A stretch of DNA of 20,518 nt from Hymenochaete sp. R1 (lineage: Eukaryota > Basidiomycota > Agaricomycetes > Hymenochaetales > Hymenochaetaceae), in the NCBI GenBank assembly GCA_019400425.1, contig JAFREE010000269.1, positions 1 through 20,518 on the forward strand, given 5' to 3'. The first letter of the stretch is position 1, and the number at the start of each line of letters is the position of its first letter. This document shows, piece after piece, positions 10,521-20,518 of the stretch. The translations under genes and the position numbers were made by a program. A model generated the notes under the pieces. The model ran no database searches, was not told the origin of the DNA, and saw nothing but the letters and a program-made list of their open reading frames with translations.

Positions 10521-13084
10521 ATGATTTCGCTTAAGGAGCCCATTTCAGACCGACAGACGTCTTTTTTCACGGACAGAAATGGCAAAACTTACATACCTGA
10601 GACACCCAAAGTCGTCACAGTTGTCGTCAAGAGCGCGTCAAAGACCAAGACACCGCTGGCAACGAGCACAAACGCATCCTCGCATCCCAATAACAATGGT
10701 TCGGTGTCTTCATTATCATCACTTTCGTCATTGGGGAGCCAGTCATCCCCATCGTCGCGTGTACCGGGGAAGAGGAAGCGCGAGGACGCGTCCACGACCG
10801 CGTCTAATGGGGCTCGCGTGCGGACCTCTGGCACCGTGCCACAGCCCGTATCTACCATAATCTCTTGCTCTGAGTCAGTACAGGCTGCATCGCTTGTCAA
10901 AGGCTCGGGGACTGCTGCGGGTACGCATCTGTTGCCTATGCAAACTTCCAACCAACAGACCCCAGTCCCTGTGACTCCCACGAAGGCGAGTCCTACTCTT
11001 GAGACGCTTCCACCTGGATATCGCGTCCAAAGAGCCCAATCGTCGCCTGCACCATCTCTCGAAATCGAACTTCCTTACAAACGCGCGAAAACGACTCCCG
11101 CAATGACCCCAGAGCCCCTCGAGATAGCGCTACCGAGCAAAACGCAGAGACGCCAAAAGGGAGGATCAGATGAGGTTCCAAGCAAGATACGCAAACGTCG
11201 CAAAGGCAAACGACTTACTGACTCGTCACTTCCACCACTCAAAGGCTCCTATAACTTACCTGCTCCTGTCTTGCTCCGTAGTGGAAGCAGCTCGCGTTCT
11301 ATGACGGCGGAATTCGACAATGGGTGTCTAAGGTCTGTGCCGTGCGTTGAAAGAGCGACGTGGACAGAGGACGACGGGGATGTCGGAGAGAAGCTGCAAA
11401 CAAGTCGAAGTGTTGTGGATGAATTGAACAAAATCGGGAGATATGTTTCTTGTGAGTGCTACCTTCAACTGTTGATTCGAGAATAGCGCTTATAGGCTTG
11501 CCAGTCTTTCACGATCCGCAGGAACCAGATAATATATTTTTCGATCTGCAAAATAGTCCAACATGCAGACTCGAATATCCCGCTAATGGCTCAAGTGAAG
11601 AGTAAGTATATTTTCATTTCACACCTAATTGACTTATTTTATATACCTCATTGATCTAGCTTTCTCCTGGGCAAGCCGAAGGACAAAGACCATTACGATC
11701 CTACGCTCGATATCGAGGATACATTAATAGCTCTCATAAAAAGTATCGTGACGTTCTAAACCTTTTAGCTTGTACTAACGAACTTCATCCAAGATTATGT
11801 ACCTGCTGAATACAAAGGTCTTTTTGGGCCGCTACCAGAGGACGTCTTCCAGTCTTTAGTGGACGATGATGCCAACGAAGTTATTGACCCCTCCGCAGTT
11901 AACACGCCATCGCCCATTCCCACGACGCTATCATCGTCGCCGCCCTTCAATACTTCACCTTTGACAAATTCATCGAATTTCCACCTTATTTCCTCATCAT
12001 GCACTTCCTCTCCTCATGGCACGCCCTCTCGCTGCTCTCCCCCACCGATTGGCCTCATGCGAGCCCTTACGAGGGCGAGGAATAGGCGCGACGGTCCTGC
12101 ATATCTGAAAGCCATTGAAGATATCAACGAAGTCATTCGGTTTCTAAAGAATAGTCCATCTGGAACCAACGTCCTGTCTGATGTCCCTCGTACCTGGTCA
12201 AGAATAGGCATTCCGGAGTCAGTTGTACATCGTATCGTCGAGGAAACTTATCAACGTTGCGTCGGTCCCAAGATCGGTGTTCTCAAGAATTACCAGGCAT
12301 TTTCGTCCAATGTCTATGGGGAGCTTACCCCCACATTTGTTTCGGACATTATACGCCTCACAGGTTTGAACACAAATGATCTCTTCCTTGATCTCGGCTC
12401 AGGCGTCGGGAACGTTGTCCTGCAATGTGCACTCCAGACCGGGTGCAAAGCTTTTGGGATCGAGGAGCGAGCCGATGCAGCAGAATTAGCGGAAGAACAG
12501 TTTGAACAGATGAAGTTGAGGAGTCGTATGTGGGGAGTTTCGATGGGCGATGTGCAACTTGAAAGAGGCGATATGACAGCGAGCAGGAGAGTGGATGAAT
12601 TAATGAGCAAAGCTGACGTGGTATTAGTGAACAATTACGTGTTCTCCGAAGAACGTAAGCTTTTGTTTTCGGTGCCTCTTAACTTTGAAGCTGACAGCCT
12701 GATGTAGTGAACGGCGCGCTCCGTCCAAAGTTTCTCGATCTCAAAGAGGGCGCCATTGTCATCTCTCTCAGGCCCTTCGCTCGGCCCTCCACAGGACCAG
12801 GCCTCAACCCCAGCACCAGCACCTCCTCCCTCCCCTCCTCTCGCTCACAGCGCTCCATGCTCCTCACCGAACGCAATTTCGACGACATCTCTGCCATCTT
12901 CGACGTTAGCGCGCACACGTACCATTCTGGCACTGTCTCGTGGAGCGGAGGTGGCGGGACGTTTTATTGCCATCGCGTCAACCGGGAGGGGTATAAAGAG
13001 AGTCGTGGGATGTTTGAGATGCGGATGCGGGGAGCCGGGACTGGGAGGAGGCAGAGAGGGGCTGGTGGTGTGGGGCTTGCTTGA
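10521..13084 (+). CDS. DOT1: Dot1 histone H3 lysine-79 methyltransferase
   Basis: SAM-dependent, non-SET methyltransferase that methylates H3K79 on nucleosomes; acts in silencing, meiotic checkpoint and DNA repair (family knowledge). Exons 10521-11451, 11496-11601, 11660-11742, 11794-12654 and 12708-13084 give 785 residues. Residues 1-310 are a Ser/Thr/Pro-rich, low-complexity region with basic patches (KRKRED, KIRKRRKGKR) suited to nucleosome or DNA contact. The catalytic domain has motif I DLGSGVGNV (573-581), motif II FGIE, and NNYVFSE (653-659), the Dot1 NN(Y/F)xF active-site loop, then LRPKFLDLKEGA. It ends SWSGGGGTFYCHRV plus an Arg/Gly-rich tail. Start 10521 follows a pyrimidine-rich leader; an in-frame ATG at 10362 would add 53 residues translated from that leader and is less likely. 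Confidence 0.94.
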
Positions 13085-13794
13085 GCGAACTGAAACGACT
13101 TTTCTGACTTTCTTTTCTTTCTTTTTTTCTATCATTATATGTACTACCTATGACTGAGACCATTCTCTCACAACAAGCACTGCCTCACAAAACACTGACA
13201 TTATTTATGTAGATAATTTTCCTAGTTTTCATTTTTCTTACCTGTCGCATTGGAGAGGAAAAGGGCCAGCACATTTTTATTTTCCCCTTCCAGACGTTCC
13301 GAACCATGTTGTCAATGTCCTGTGATACCCTAACAGCCTCCTCATCCTCAGAACCAGACTTTTCCGTTCATCATTGCTACGAACTTGCGCATTCCTATAT
13401 CGATGCATCATGATAAAGCATACCTCTCAGGCAATTTCAACAGCAGTTTCTCTCTTGCTTATTTTTATGTCGCACAGACTTATCCGACCTTATCCCCTTT
13501 ACGAGTTCACTTTTAATGTAAATACTTTCTCCTTTATTTTCGTCATTATTGCAATCATAGCTTCCTCCTATCGTTCTCATCGTCGTGCAAATACAGTGTA
13601 TAATCCACAAATGAAAGGACGGTCGAATTGTTCGCGTTTGAATATACATAAAAGACTGGAGCCAGGAGAAAGTAGGAAGGAAAGTAATAGGAAAGAATAG
13701 GAAGTCATAAACCATTTACACTAGGACTATCCTAGTTCCAAACCCAGACCCAGGTAGAATCACGTTTATTCGCCCATCGACGCCGGAGCTTCGG
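13085..13794. other. Convergent 3' region of DOT1 and RVS167
   Basis: This 710-bp AT-rich stretch lies between converging stops. It has a T-rich run just after the DOT1 stop (about 13100-13137) and a purine-rich run near 13650-13705. Open frames of about 100 codons on both strands here are hydrophobic by base composition and resemble nothing I know. No RNA gene was recognised. Confidence 0.45.
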
Positions 13795-15638
13795 CTACTC
13801 GTCTCGAACATAGTTTCCTGTATTTTATCAAAATAATTAAAAAGCCGATACCATGAAGGATAGGACGCAAACGGTAGCGAACTAAAATGGAACATACCTG
13901 GGAAGATACCCTCTTCTCCGTTCAGTCGGCCTGTCCACCAATCTTCAGCTTGTTCAGAGCGTTTGACGACCTCGATTCGGTCTCCGACATGGAACTCTAG
14001 GTCACCAGATGCCTGTGGTCATTGAAGAAGTTTCATAAAACCGTAGCATTAGCATCCATCGACGATAGATAATTGTATGCAGAAAGACTGGCCTGAGGTT
14101 CGAAGTCGAACAGCGCAACTACATATTCCTTCGGTGGCTCAACTCTCGGTTTGGGCTTTAGTGGAGGCGGCGGCGGCGCTCGCTTTCCCACAACCGCGCC
14201 CGCCGCACCATTGCTCGCAGGTGAGTACGGAGGCGGCGCAGCGGGTGCGTTCGCACCAGGTGGTGGTGGGGGCGGTTTCTTGCTGAATGAACCTGCCGAA
14301 GGCGACCTTGCGACGGGTGGCACTGTTCTCCCCACGCTCAAGCTCGAGCTCGCCGTCGATGATGACATCGCGGTGTTCGAGCGGCCGAGAGAAGACGCCC
14401 CTCCGGAGTATGGGGAGGTCAAATTTCCTCGAGAAGACTGCATCATCTTGGCGGTGGAGACGATGCGCTTGGTTATGCCGAGCCCTTCGATGCGCTCCCA
14501 GGCGTCGGTGCGCTTGTCTTCGTAGTCGGAGGAGATTTGGTGTGTGGGAATATGCACGTCGTAGCGGGACTCAGCAAAAGCGTTAAGCTTCTCCATGAGC
14601 ATGTAGTAGATATTCAGCCTAAAGTAAGTGGTGGGAACTATTGTTTAGTATCAATGTTGGTAATGATGTTCGATAAGACACGCACTGCATATAGTAAAAG
14701 GAGTTGTAAAGTGGATCAATGAACTGAGTCGAAAGAACCATAAATCTAGGAAGCTCCTGTTTCATGGCGTTGTTGATGTACTCGAATTCATTTGTAGCAA
14801 CTTCGAAGTCTTGCTCGAGCTTTTTAGATGCGAGGGCGATGTCGGAAGTGTAGACCAAGAATACGAGTCAGAAGGCTTACTTTGAACAAATTCTTCTCAT
14901 CACTTAGGGATTTCTCTTTCTTGTCGCGAAGCTTGGTTAATGAGTTATTGAACCTGTCGTAGTCAAGAAGCTCAAAGATAGGCGTATTAGCCCCAAATGT
15001 GATATCGGTCGGAGTGGACGATAGTCACCTTGTGATCACGTTTCGTAATGTTCTTCCGAATCGACTTCATAATCGCTTGCAGCTCCTTCACCGGCGTGGA
15101 TATTCTCGATTCAATGAGCTCGAGTTCAGGTGAGATGCTCATTTGAAGCTCCTCGAAGATATTCTGGTAAGGGTCGACGTTACGGATCGTGTCCTGTGCC
15201 TCAGGGTGTTTCCCGATGAGATCATACTCGCCCACGAGTGGATGGAAAACCTGAGAGAAATGCTGCGAAAAGTTTTGTCCAGAGGTGAATAGATCTGAAG
15301 TATTACTGAGTCCTTTAAGATAGGGCATAGTATATGTAAATTACGCACTGACGACGGCCTCATTGAACTTCTTGCAATCCTTCAATAACTTCTCGACTGT
15401 CTCTTCCATTACCGTGAACTTCCGTTGGTAGTCGTCGAACTCCGGGTCCGCTGATTCTGTTACATTTTCATTGAGTAGTTAGCCTCGTTGACAGAGACTC
15501 GCGCTCACTCTTGGACATGCCAACCTTGGAGGTCATCATGTGCGGTGTCCTGTGGTCGAAGCCTTAGCATGGCATTAACAGCTAAAATACATTGCGAAAA
15601 GTAATCTACCGCTTTATTGCCTTCGTGAATCCTTTCAT
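13795..15638 (-). CDS. RVS167: BAR-SH3 endocytic protein, amphiphysin/Rvs167 type
   Basis: Membrane-curving amphiphysin homologue that acts at scission of endocytic vesicles on actin patches, usually with Rvs161 (family knowledge). Exons in order of translation: 15638-15610, 15549-15509, 15456-15349, 15294-15029, 14970-14881, 14819-14686, 14618-14093, 14012-13898, 13817-13795; 443 residues. MKGFTKAIKRTPHMM is the N-BAR amphipathic start, and residues to about 240 form the BAR helices (PEFDDYQRKF, EFEYINNAMKQELPRFM). A Ser- and Pro-rich linker follows with PPPPPPG and PPPPPLKPKP tracts. The C-terminal SH3 domain (about 387-443) keeps ALFDFEPQ, DWWTG and GIFPGNYV. Intron 7, which splits the SH3 domain, is GC-AG. 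First and last exons are 29 and 23 nt. It is divergent from SDO1. Confidence 0.94.
14013..14092 (-). other. GC-AG intron 7 of RVS167
   Basis: On the minus strand the donor is CAG|GCCAGT and the acceptor CCACAG, 80 nt. Splicing joins ALFDFEPQ to ASGDLEF, the standard SH3 sequence. A GT three bases on would run into a stop in the next exon. Confidence 0.75.
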
Positions 15639-15816
15639 GATAGCTGATTATGTTCAAGAGAAATGACTGCGGACAGGCTGCGGGCGGTCGACGAACACAA
15701 GATGGACGGTCGGGAAGACGAGCGCGGCAGCGGCTCTAGATTGACTCGATGGCGGTGTATGCGCGGATCTTCCTAGAACCCTTCTTGCCCTCTCACTCTC
15801 ATCATCCTTGTCGACA
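15639..15816. promoter_or_regulatory. Shared divergent promoter RVS167 / SDO1
   Basis: The two start codons are 178 bp apart on opposite strands. The SDO1 side is pyrimidine-rich just before the ATG (about 15781-15810). No TATA box was seen. Shared regulation is inferred from spacing only. Confidence 0.5.
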
Positions 15817-16850
15817 ATGCCCATCAACCAGCCTTCAAATCAGATAAAGTATGCACTTTATGAATCTAAACGACGTATAGGTGCTCATGTACGCCTTCAG
15901 GTTGACGAATGTATCCATCGTTCGGCTAAAGAAGGATGGAAAGCGATTTGAAGTAAGTGTTATCCTTGCATACAGCCATTTTACTCGTCGTTCATCATCT
16001 CAGTTAGATTGCATGCTACAAGAATAAAGTACAGGAATGGCGCAAAGGAGTGTAAGGAATATTCGTGGCCTTTTCACTTCGCTTCGGTAACGAAATCAAT
16101 TGCATTTGGACAGGGAAAAGGACTTGGACGACGTCTTACAAATCAGCGCAATATTTGTTAATGTTTCTAAGGGAGAGCAAGCCAAAGCCAGTGATCTCAA
16201 GAAGGTGTTTGGGAAGAAGTCAGAAAACGAAATCGTTGAAGATGTATGCCTTTCCCTATCGTGTCTCGTGTGAAGATAGCCCCTCTGACGGTTGCTCGCC
16301 TTCATCCAAGATCCTTCGGAACGGTGACCTTCAGGTCGGCGAGAAGGAACGAGAACACGAGCTTACCAACCTCCGCAAAGAAATCGCTCTCCGTGTATCT
16401 GAGTCTGTCGTCGACCCCACTACCCAGCGGGTCTTCTCACTTGCCATCATTGACAAGGCACTCAATGAAGTTGGCTTCAGCGTCGACGCATCTAAAAATG
16501 CAAAGAGTCAGGTCCTCGCTGCCATCAAAATGCTCCAACAAAAGTCCGAACTGCCAATTCAAAGGGCGAGGATGCGTGTACGGGTCACAGTGCCGATCGC
16601 GGAGGTAGAAAAGATCGAAGAGAGGGTAAGGGAAGGGGCGGCGGTTGTGGAAAATGCTGGTGAACAAGGGGATATTTGGGAGTCGGTATGTGTCATATTC
16701 TCAACTCAATGTTTTAAGCTAATGCTGTCGTTTTAGACTCTGCAAATAGATCCAGGGCAGTTCAGGGTGTATAAAGAACTGCTGGACAAAGAATGCAAAT
16801 CAGGGCGACTGACTGTAGTGGACCAGACAGTAACAGCAGCCCCGGCATAG
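15817..16850 (+). CDS. SDO1: SBDS-family ribosome maturation factor
   Basis: With the GTPase Efl1 it releases Tif6 (eIF6) from late cytoplasmic 60S subunits, allowing subunit joining (family knowledge). Exons 15817-15848, 15901-15952, 16008-16051, 16114-16243, 16311-16685 and 16737-16850 give 248 residues, the usual SBDS length. The FYSH domain is at the N-terminus: VRLKKDGKRFEIACYKNKV, then GVEKDLDDVLQ and IFVNVSKGEQA. Domain II follows (GEKEREHELTNLRKEIA, CDS-typical DPTTQRVFSLAIID), then domain III with RARMRVRV and a C-terminal segment ending near PGQFRVY. Intron 2 ends CAGTTAG; only the second AG (16007) keeps the conserved frame. It is divergent from RVS167. Confidence 0.95.
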
Positions 16851-17508
16851 TTGTTCAAGCAAGCTTGAATTCTATAAAAGGGCTTTCTCATGACTTGGCA
16901 TTTCTTTTGAAGCGGGATATAACAAGAATAACAGGTATTTGACTCATTCAAAACTCGTGTAAAGATCATCATGCCAATGCTAACCGGAAGAAAAGTCCGG
17001 ACACTCATGATTAATATTCAAGCCTGTTTCGCGTTCAAACCCTGTAGCCCGGAAACGCGCGTATTCGCATTAGTCTGAGGTTCTGCGCATCCGTGAGGTC
17101 TTCATTCGCCGATACAAACAAATTTGCCTCGAGATAGAGCTTCCAGTTTCTAGCCAGCGCGGAAACTTGCCATTCCAAGTTATATGTTTGTTCCCTTGGA
17201 CTTTTCAAGTTTAACCAGCTATGGCCTGTGCTCTAGTTTTTATTGACAACAATCACCCCAGGCTGGATGAGATTTGCGTCGTAAGACATTAAGAGCAGTA
17301 CTGCATGTACATGATGTAGTACACACACAGCATACTTGTTAGTATAGAGTCGGACTTGGCGCGAAGCACGTGAGCGCGTAGCTAGCCCAGGGTCCAGGAG
17401 GCCCAGTTTGCGTTGCGAGGTTTGTTGCGAGTCGGAAGAGTCGGACGACTTGATTTCAAACTTCGATATCACCCGTTCTTCCTTGAACTTCTCTCGTCCC
17501 TACCCCTC
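16851..17508. other. Intergenic region between SDO1 and the F-box gene
   Basis: 658 bp with no recognised gene. It contains TATAAAAG at 16873-16880, too far from the next ATG to be its core promoter, a GTTCAAACC string near 17032 that lacks tRNA stems, and a CACGTG E-box at 17367-17372, about 140 bp upstream of the F-box ATG. The last 200 bp probably hold that gene's promoter. Confidence 0.45.
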
Positions 17509-19270
17509 ATGACTGAAATCCTGGGCCACCCCTTTGGGCTTGTCGAAATCCACAGGGATATATTGTTGGAGATTCTGGCTCAACTTGATATAGAGGACGT
17601 TCTGCGTTTCGAAAGAGTAAGTCAATCGCCTTCACAAAGAATAACACCATGTTGACGGGTACACAGGTATGCAAGACGCTGCGAGAAGTCGTCGCGTCAA
17701 AGTCACTATGGCTCATGCTCCTACATCGCCTTGATCACACCTGCGCCCCGAATATCCCTCCACTTACTGATCCACTTTCCCTGCCGTACGAGAGGCTTCG
17801 AGAAATTGTCATTAGTACTTTGCGGAGCTTCAAGCATCTTGTCCAAGGAAAATCGCAGTTTCGTCTCCACTCTAACATCAAGGTGGAAGATCCTTTTCTA
17901 GGTCACGGCAAAATCGGCAGTAGAGTCGAAAAGTACGAAGACTCAATCAGGCTCACTCCCGATGGAAGGTTCCTCTTTGTTCTGTGGTCAGAGAGAAACA
18001 AAGATCCGGAAATCCTTCAAATTTACGATTTGCACGACGGAAATCGCTGCATTTGGTCTTACGATGCGGCAAAAAAGCGCGAGAAACCATGTTCTATCCA
18101 GTCATTGGACTTTAAAATCCGTTCGGACGGCACTCTTCGTTTCGTTGTAGTCGTTTCGTGTGAGGTTATGGAGGATACTATCGTATAGTGAGTGCTAGTA
18201 TTTCCTGCTTTAAGTCTTGCTTATGAGTGGCACGTGCAGTTTAATCTATTTGTATCAACTGTCAACAACCAACCCCGAGGACGATCTGCGATTATTGTTC
18301 ACTAATACAGTCGCGTTGTGTTCCCTTGATCGGGAGTCAGACTATGTTCTACTGTCAGACGATTTTATAGCCCTCGTTATGGACTTCTCCTCCTTGATTG
18401 TTTTTAACTGGCCAAAAAAGAAAGCAAAGAAGTTGCAGATGGTAAGTATCTCCACTATGCTATGGCATTATTATTCTCAGATATTTTTAGACTGACCCAC
18501 GCGACGGGCGTTCGGGTCGTATGCTTGTATCTGCTACAATGCACAGGAAATTTCTGTTATACGTGGAAACATGGTGCTGTAATAATTCGGAGGACAGTCG
18601 GGCCTTCGAACTATGTGTTGTCGATCTCGAACTTCTTTTTTCGGTTTTAGAATCTGAAGAACCTTCGAATTACAGTCCACATCGGCTTACTTTAGAGCTG
18701 GACGGTGATAACCACGATATCGAGGATGTATCGAGACCATCTGCCTGTGATCTCTCTTGGAAGTTTGAGAACGAACGTAGTTCCCAGATGTTGATTAGGT
18801 TCTGTGTCAGATGTGCGCAAACACCGCGCTCAGATGATCTCTCAGAAGGACTCCATATATTTAAATGTGTCCTCGACCTCGAGAACTTTTCGGATCCCAG
18901 TGCGCTCACGATCGAAAACCGGCAGCATCTTTCTCAAGCTCCGCATCTGGACGACTTCAACGTCATCCACTTGAGCAGCCCCATCTCTCGTAATGGAAGG
19001 TGTCTATTGCACCTTGAAAACGTCAAGTACACTAGGTCGACTATTCGTATGCTATCGGCGGACGTAGCCCTTGTAGCATTAGATTCGGAAGGGAACACGG
19101 TGCTTTCTCGACTTCCTCAGATGATTTTGAAATACTTGCGAAAGAAGCCATCTCGGAATGATTGGACGATTTTTATGGAGCCGTACAGCAGTGCCCTTAT
19201 TTGTCACAAATCCTCTGACTTCAAGTCCCGGGAACGATATCAAACAATTGATATCTACTATCCTGTATAA
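17509..19270 (+). CDS. F-box protein of unknown target
   Basis: Probable substrate receptor of an SCF (Skp1-cullin-F-box) ubiquitin ligase. Exons 17509-17616, 17667-18187, 18240-18441 and 18491-19270 give 536 residues. The F-box covers roughly residues 11-55: VEIHRDILLEILAQLDIEDV, then RFERVCKTLREVV and SLWLMLL, the typical helix pattern split by intron 1. The remaining 480 residues show repeated beta-strand-like segments (IRLTPDGRFLFVLW, LQIYDLHDG) that might form a propeller-like or other substrate-binding fold, but no repeat family is certain. F-box proteins of this shape are abundant and variable in mushrooms. An upstream in-frame start at 17413 would add 32 residues; 17509 places the F-box near the N-terminus as usual. 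All three introns are GT-AG. Confidence 0.82.
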
Positions 19271-20146
19271 CTGTACAGGTCAGAGTTGCTATTCGTTATC
19301 CAATCACAGTTCTAATCTGTTTTCAAAACATGGTTTGTGTTGAAAAGGTCGCTACTATGAGGGCCGGAGATAGGTGTTAGGTCAGTCTTTGATTTGATTG
19401 CTTATAATATGGCTTCTCAAAACACCCATCACTACGAATCCAGATGTAAAGGCATTCCACTGTGATTCAATGCCTAATACACTGTTGGACGACCCATCCA
19501 GCTATGTTATTAAGCTTGTGATATATCGAATCTCAATGATTTATTTCCTCATTACAACTGCAAGCTGATCTAAACAAGCAGACTAATACTAAAGGTGCGC
19601 AATGGAATGCTCGACAAGGATGAATCGTCAGTGCGGACCGCACAGATACAGCAGCCCCGCATTGATAGTTTAGCCAAACGGCATCTTTGACAGTGCAGCA
19701 GTGCGAGAACCAGTGGTTGTAAGCCTATGACGGTAAGAGAGTACGGTAACTTATCATTTGGCAATTGTACAGGATCTCGTCTCGAAGAGCAAGGCGTTAG
19801 GGTTTTCTTCGAGACCCTAAGGTGTTCAGAAATCACTTTCGTCGGCATTCAGTCTATCCCCTGTCATTAGCATTTAGATCGAAGACCCTTCCGGGTTGCT
19901 GCACCTGATCCGCAATACAGCTGGTCTCTTAATTTCAGTGACTCGCGATAGACGGAGTTGGTACAACTCCCAAGGTGCTGCCTTGCTGCTGCATTTCGGG
20001 CCAGACTCAAAAAGCGAGCCATCGACATAAGGAGCTTACACAGACGCACCTCCATAAAATTGTTTAAAGTTAATAGAAGCAGCGCGATGGCTCTGATCGA
20101 AGTTTTCTCTCTATCCTGTTCCGAGTCTTCGACTTTGCTTTCAGTA
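19271..20146. other. Gene-free stretch before the right repeat
   Basis: 876 bp with no recognised gene. The first part is the 3' region of the F-box gene. A perfect 10-bp inverted repeat (19779-19788 with 19806-19815) could form a hairpin. Short frames on both strands have no recognisable features. Confidence 0.45.
19779..19815. repeat. Small hairpin, 10-bp arms
   Basis: GTCTCGAAGA at 19779-19788 is exactly complementary to TCTTCGAGAC at 19806-19815, with 17 bases between. An alternative overlapping stem pairs TTAGGGT (19797-19803) with ACCCTAA (19814-19820). Function unknown; chance is possible. Confidence 0.5.
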
Positions 20147-20518
20147 TCTCAAAGACAACTTTTTTTACGCTATTGTGACCATTAATTGACGTATCTTTCA
20201 TAATTTAAAGCAGGATATCCTTCGTTTGCAGCTCTATTGTCGCAATTTATCGTAGACATATCGCTGCCACGTAAATCAAAGTCATCATCTGTATGGCTCT
20301 TCAAAAAGCGATTATAATAACGAATCATTTCATCATGAGATATTCAAAAATGACGCCTAAGCAGTGGTTGCAACGTTCGTTGCCAATTCTCTTCCCAAGA
20401 ACACCACCCTTGCATATCATCATCATCGACCGAGGCTGAAAGGTGTCTATGGCTATGATCAATACTCATGCATGTACTAAATGCATGACGCAATGCATCG
20501 AGCCCCCCTGCTGTTGGG
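20147..20518 (-). repeat. Right terminal inverted repeat (core 20305-20518)
   Basis: Reverse complement of the left-end repeat. The outer 214 bases are colinear with 1-214 without gaps, with 14 transitions and 3 transversions between them. The three ATGCAT motifs and the six-G run are preserved. Inward similarity fades after about 20300 but can be followed in blocks to about 20147. No transposase gene is attached to it. Confidence 0.9.

Noticed and set aside
10589..10981. 130-codon minus-strand frame opposite DOT1 exon 1
   Set aside because: It is a shadow of the low-complexity Ser/Thr-rich Dot1 N-terminus, with no family resemblance.
13374..13700. 108-codon hydrophobic frame between DOT1 and RVS167
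   Set aside because: Hydrophobicity follows from T-rich sequence, an antisense frame is equally open, and it lies where two 3' UTRs are expected.
17020..17060. Possible tRNA from a B-box-like GTTCAAACC
   Set aside because: The flanking bases do not pair into a T-stem and no A-box or acceptor stem is found at the right distance.
19570..19848. 92-codon minus-strand frame near the right end
   Set aside because: No recognisable domain, the Ser/Leu/Cys composition is typical of random frames, and it contains the palindromic hairpin.

Overview
The window reads as nuclear DNA from a filamentous basidiomycete, most likely an Agaricomycete mushroom-type fungus. It holds eight intron-rich protein genes whose introns are mostly 44-80 nt. 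Spliced by hand, all eight give intact proteins, and the encoded set (Sec4-type Rab, Arp5, Dot1, Rvs167-type BAR-SH3, Sdo1/SBDS, a lineage-type ABC transporter, an F-box protein) fits that group. All exon coordinates come from reading frame, splice consensus and family conservation, not from transcripts.

Layout: 1-351 is the left copy of an inverted repeat. 352-1390 has no recognisable gene. 1391-4127 (+) is a ten-exon ABC transporter. 4398-5488 (+) is SEC4. 5845-8637 (-) is ARP5, convergent with SEC4 and divergent from 8793-10254 (+), a beta-hydroxyacid dehydrogenase of the 3-hydroxyisobutyrate type. 10521-13084 (+) is DOT1. 13795-15638 (-) is RVS167, convergent with DOT1 and divergent from 15817-16850 (+), SDO1. 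17509-19270 (+) is an F-box protein. 19271-20146 has no recognisable gene, and 20147-20518 is the right copy of the inverted repeat.

The two outermost features are the most unusual. The first 214 bases and the reverse complement of the last 214 bases match at 197 positions with no indel, and weaker similarity continues inward to about 350 bp. The window is therefore a 20.5 kb segment bounded by near-identical terminal inverted repeats, like a very large TIR element, but no transposase or recombinase gene lies between them. The cargo is ordinary conserved housekeeping genes: exocytosis, INO80 chromatin remodelling, H3K79 methylation, endocytosis and 60S ribosome maturation. Two separate insertions of one short repeat family in opposite orientation are thus as likely as a giant mobile unit. 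The genes nearest the repeats (ABC transporter, F-box) belong to families that expand in mushrooms; the conserved genes sit in the middle.

The genes do not form a pathway or operon. Two tight divergent pairs (ARP5/dehydrogenase, 155 bp; RVS167/SDO1, 178 bp) probably share promoters. A second recurring oddity is splicing: five of the 49 inferred introns are GC-AG rather than GT-AG, two of them consecutive in ARP5.
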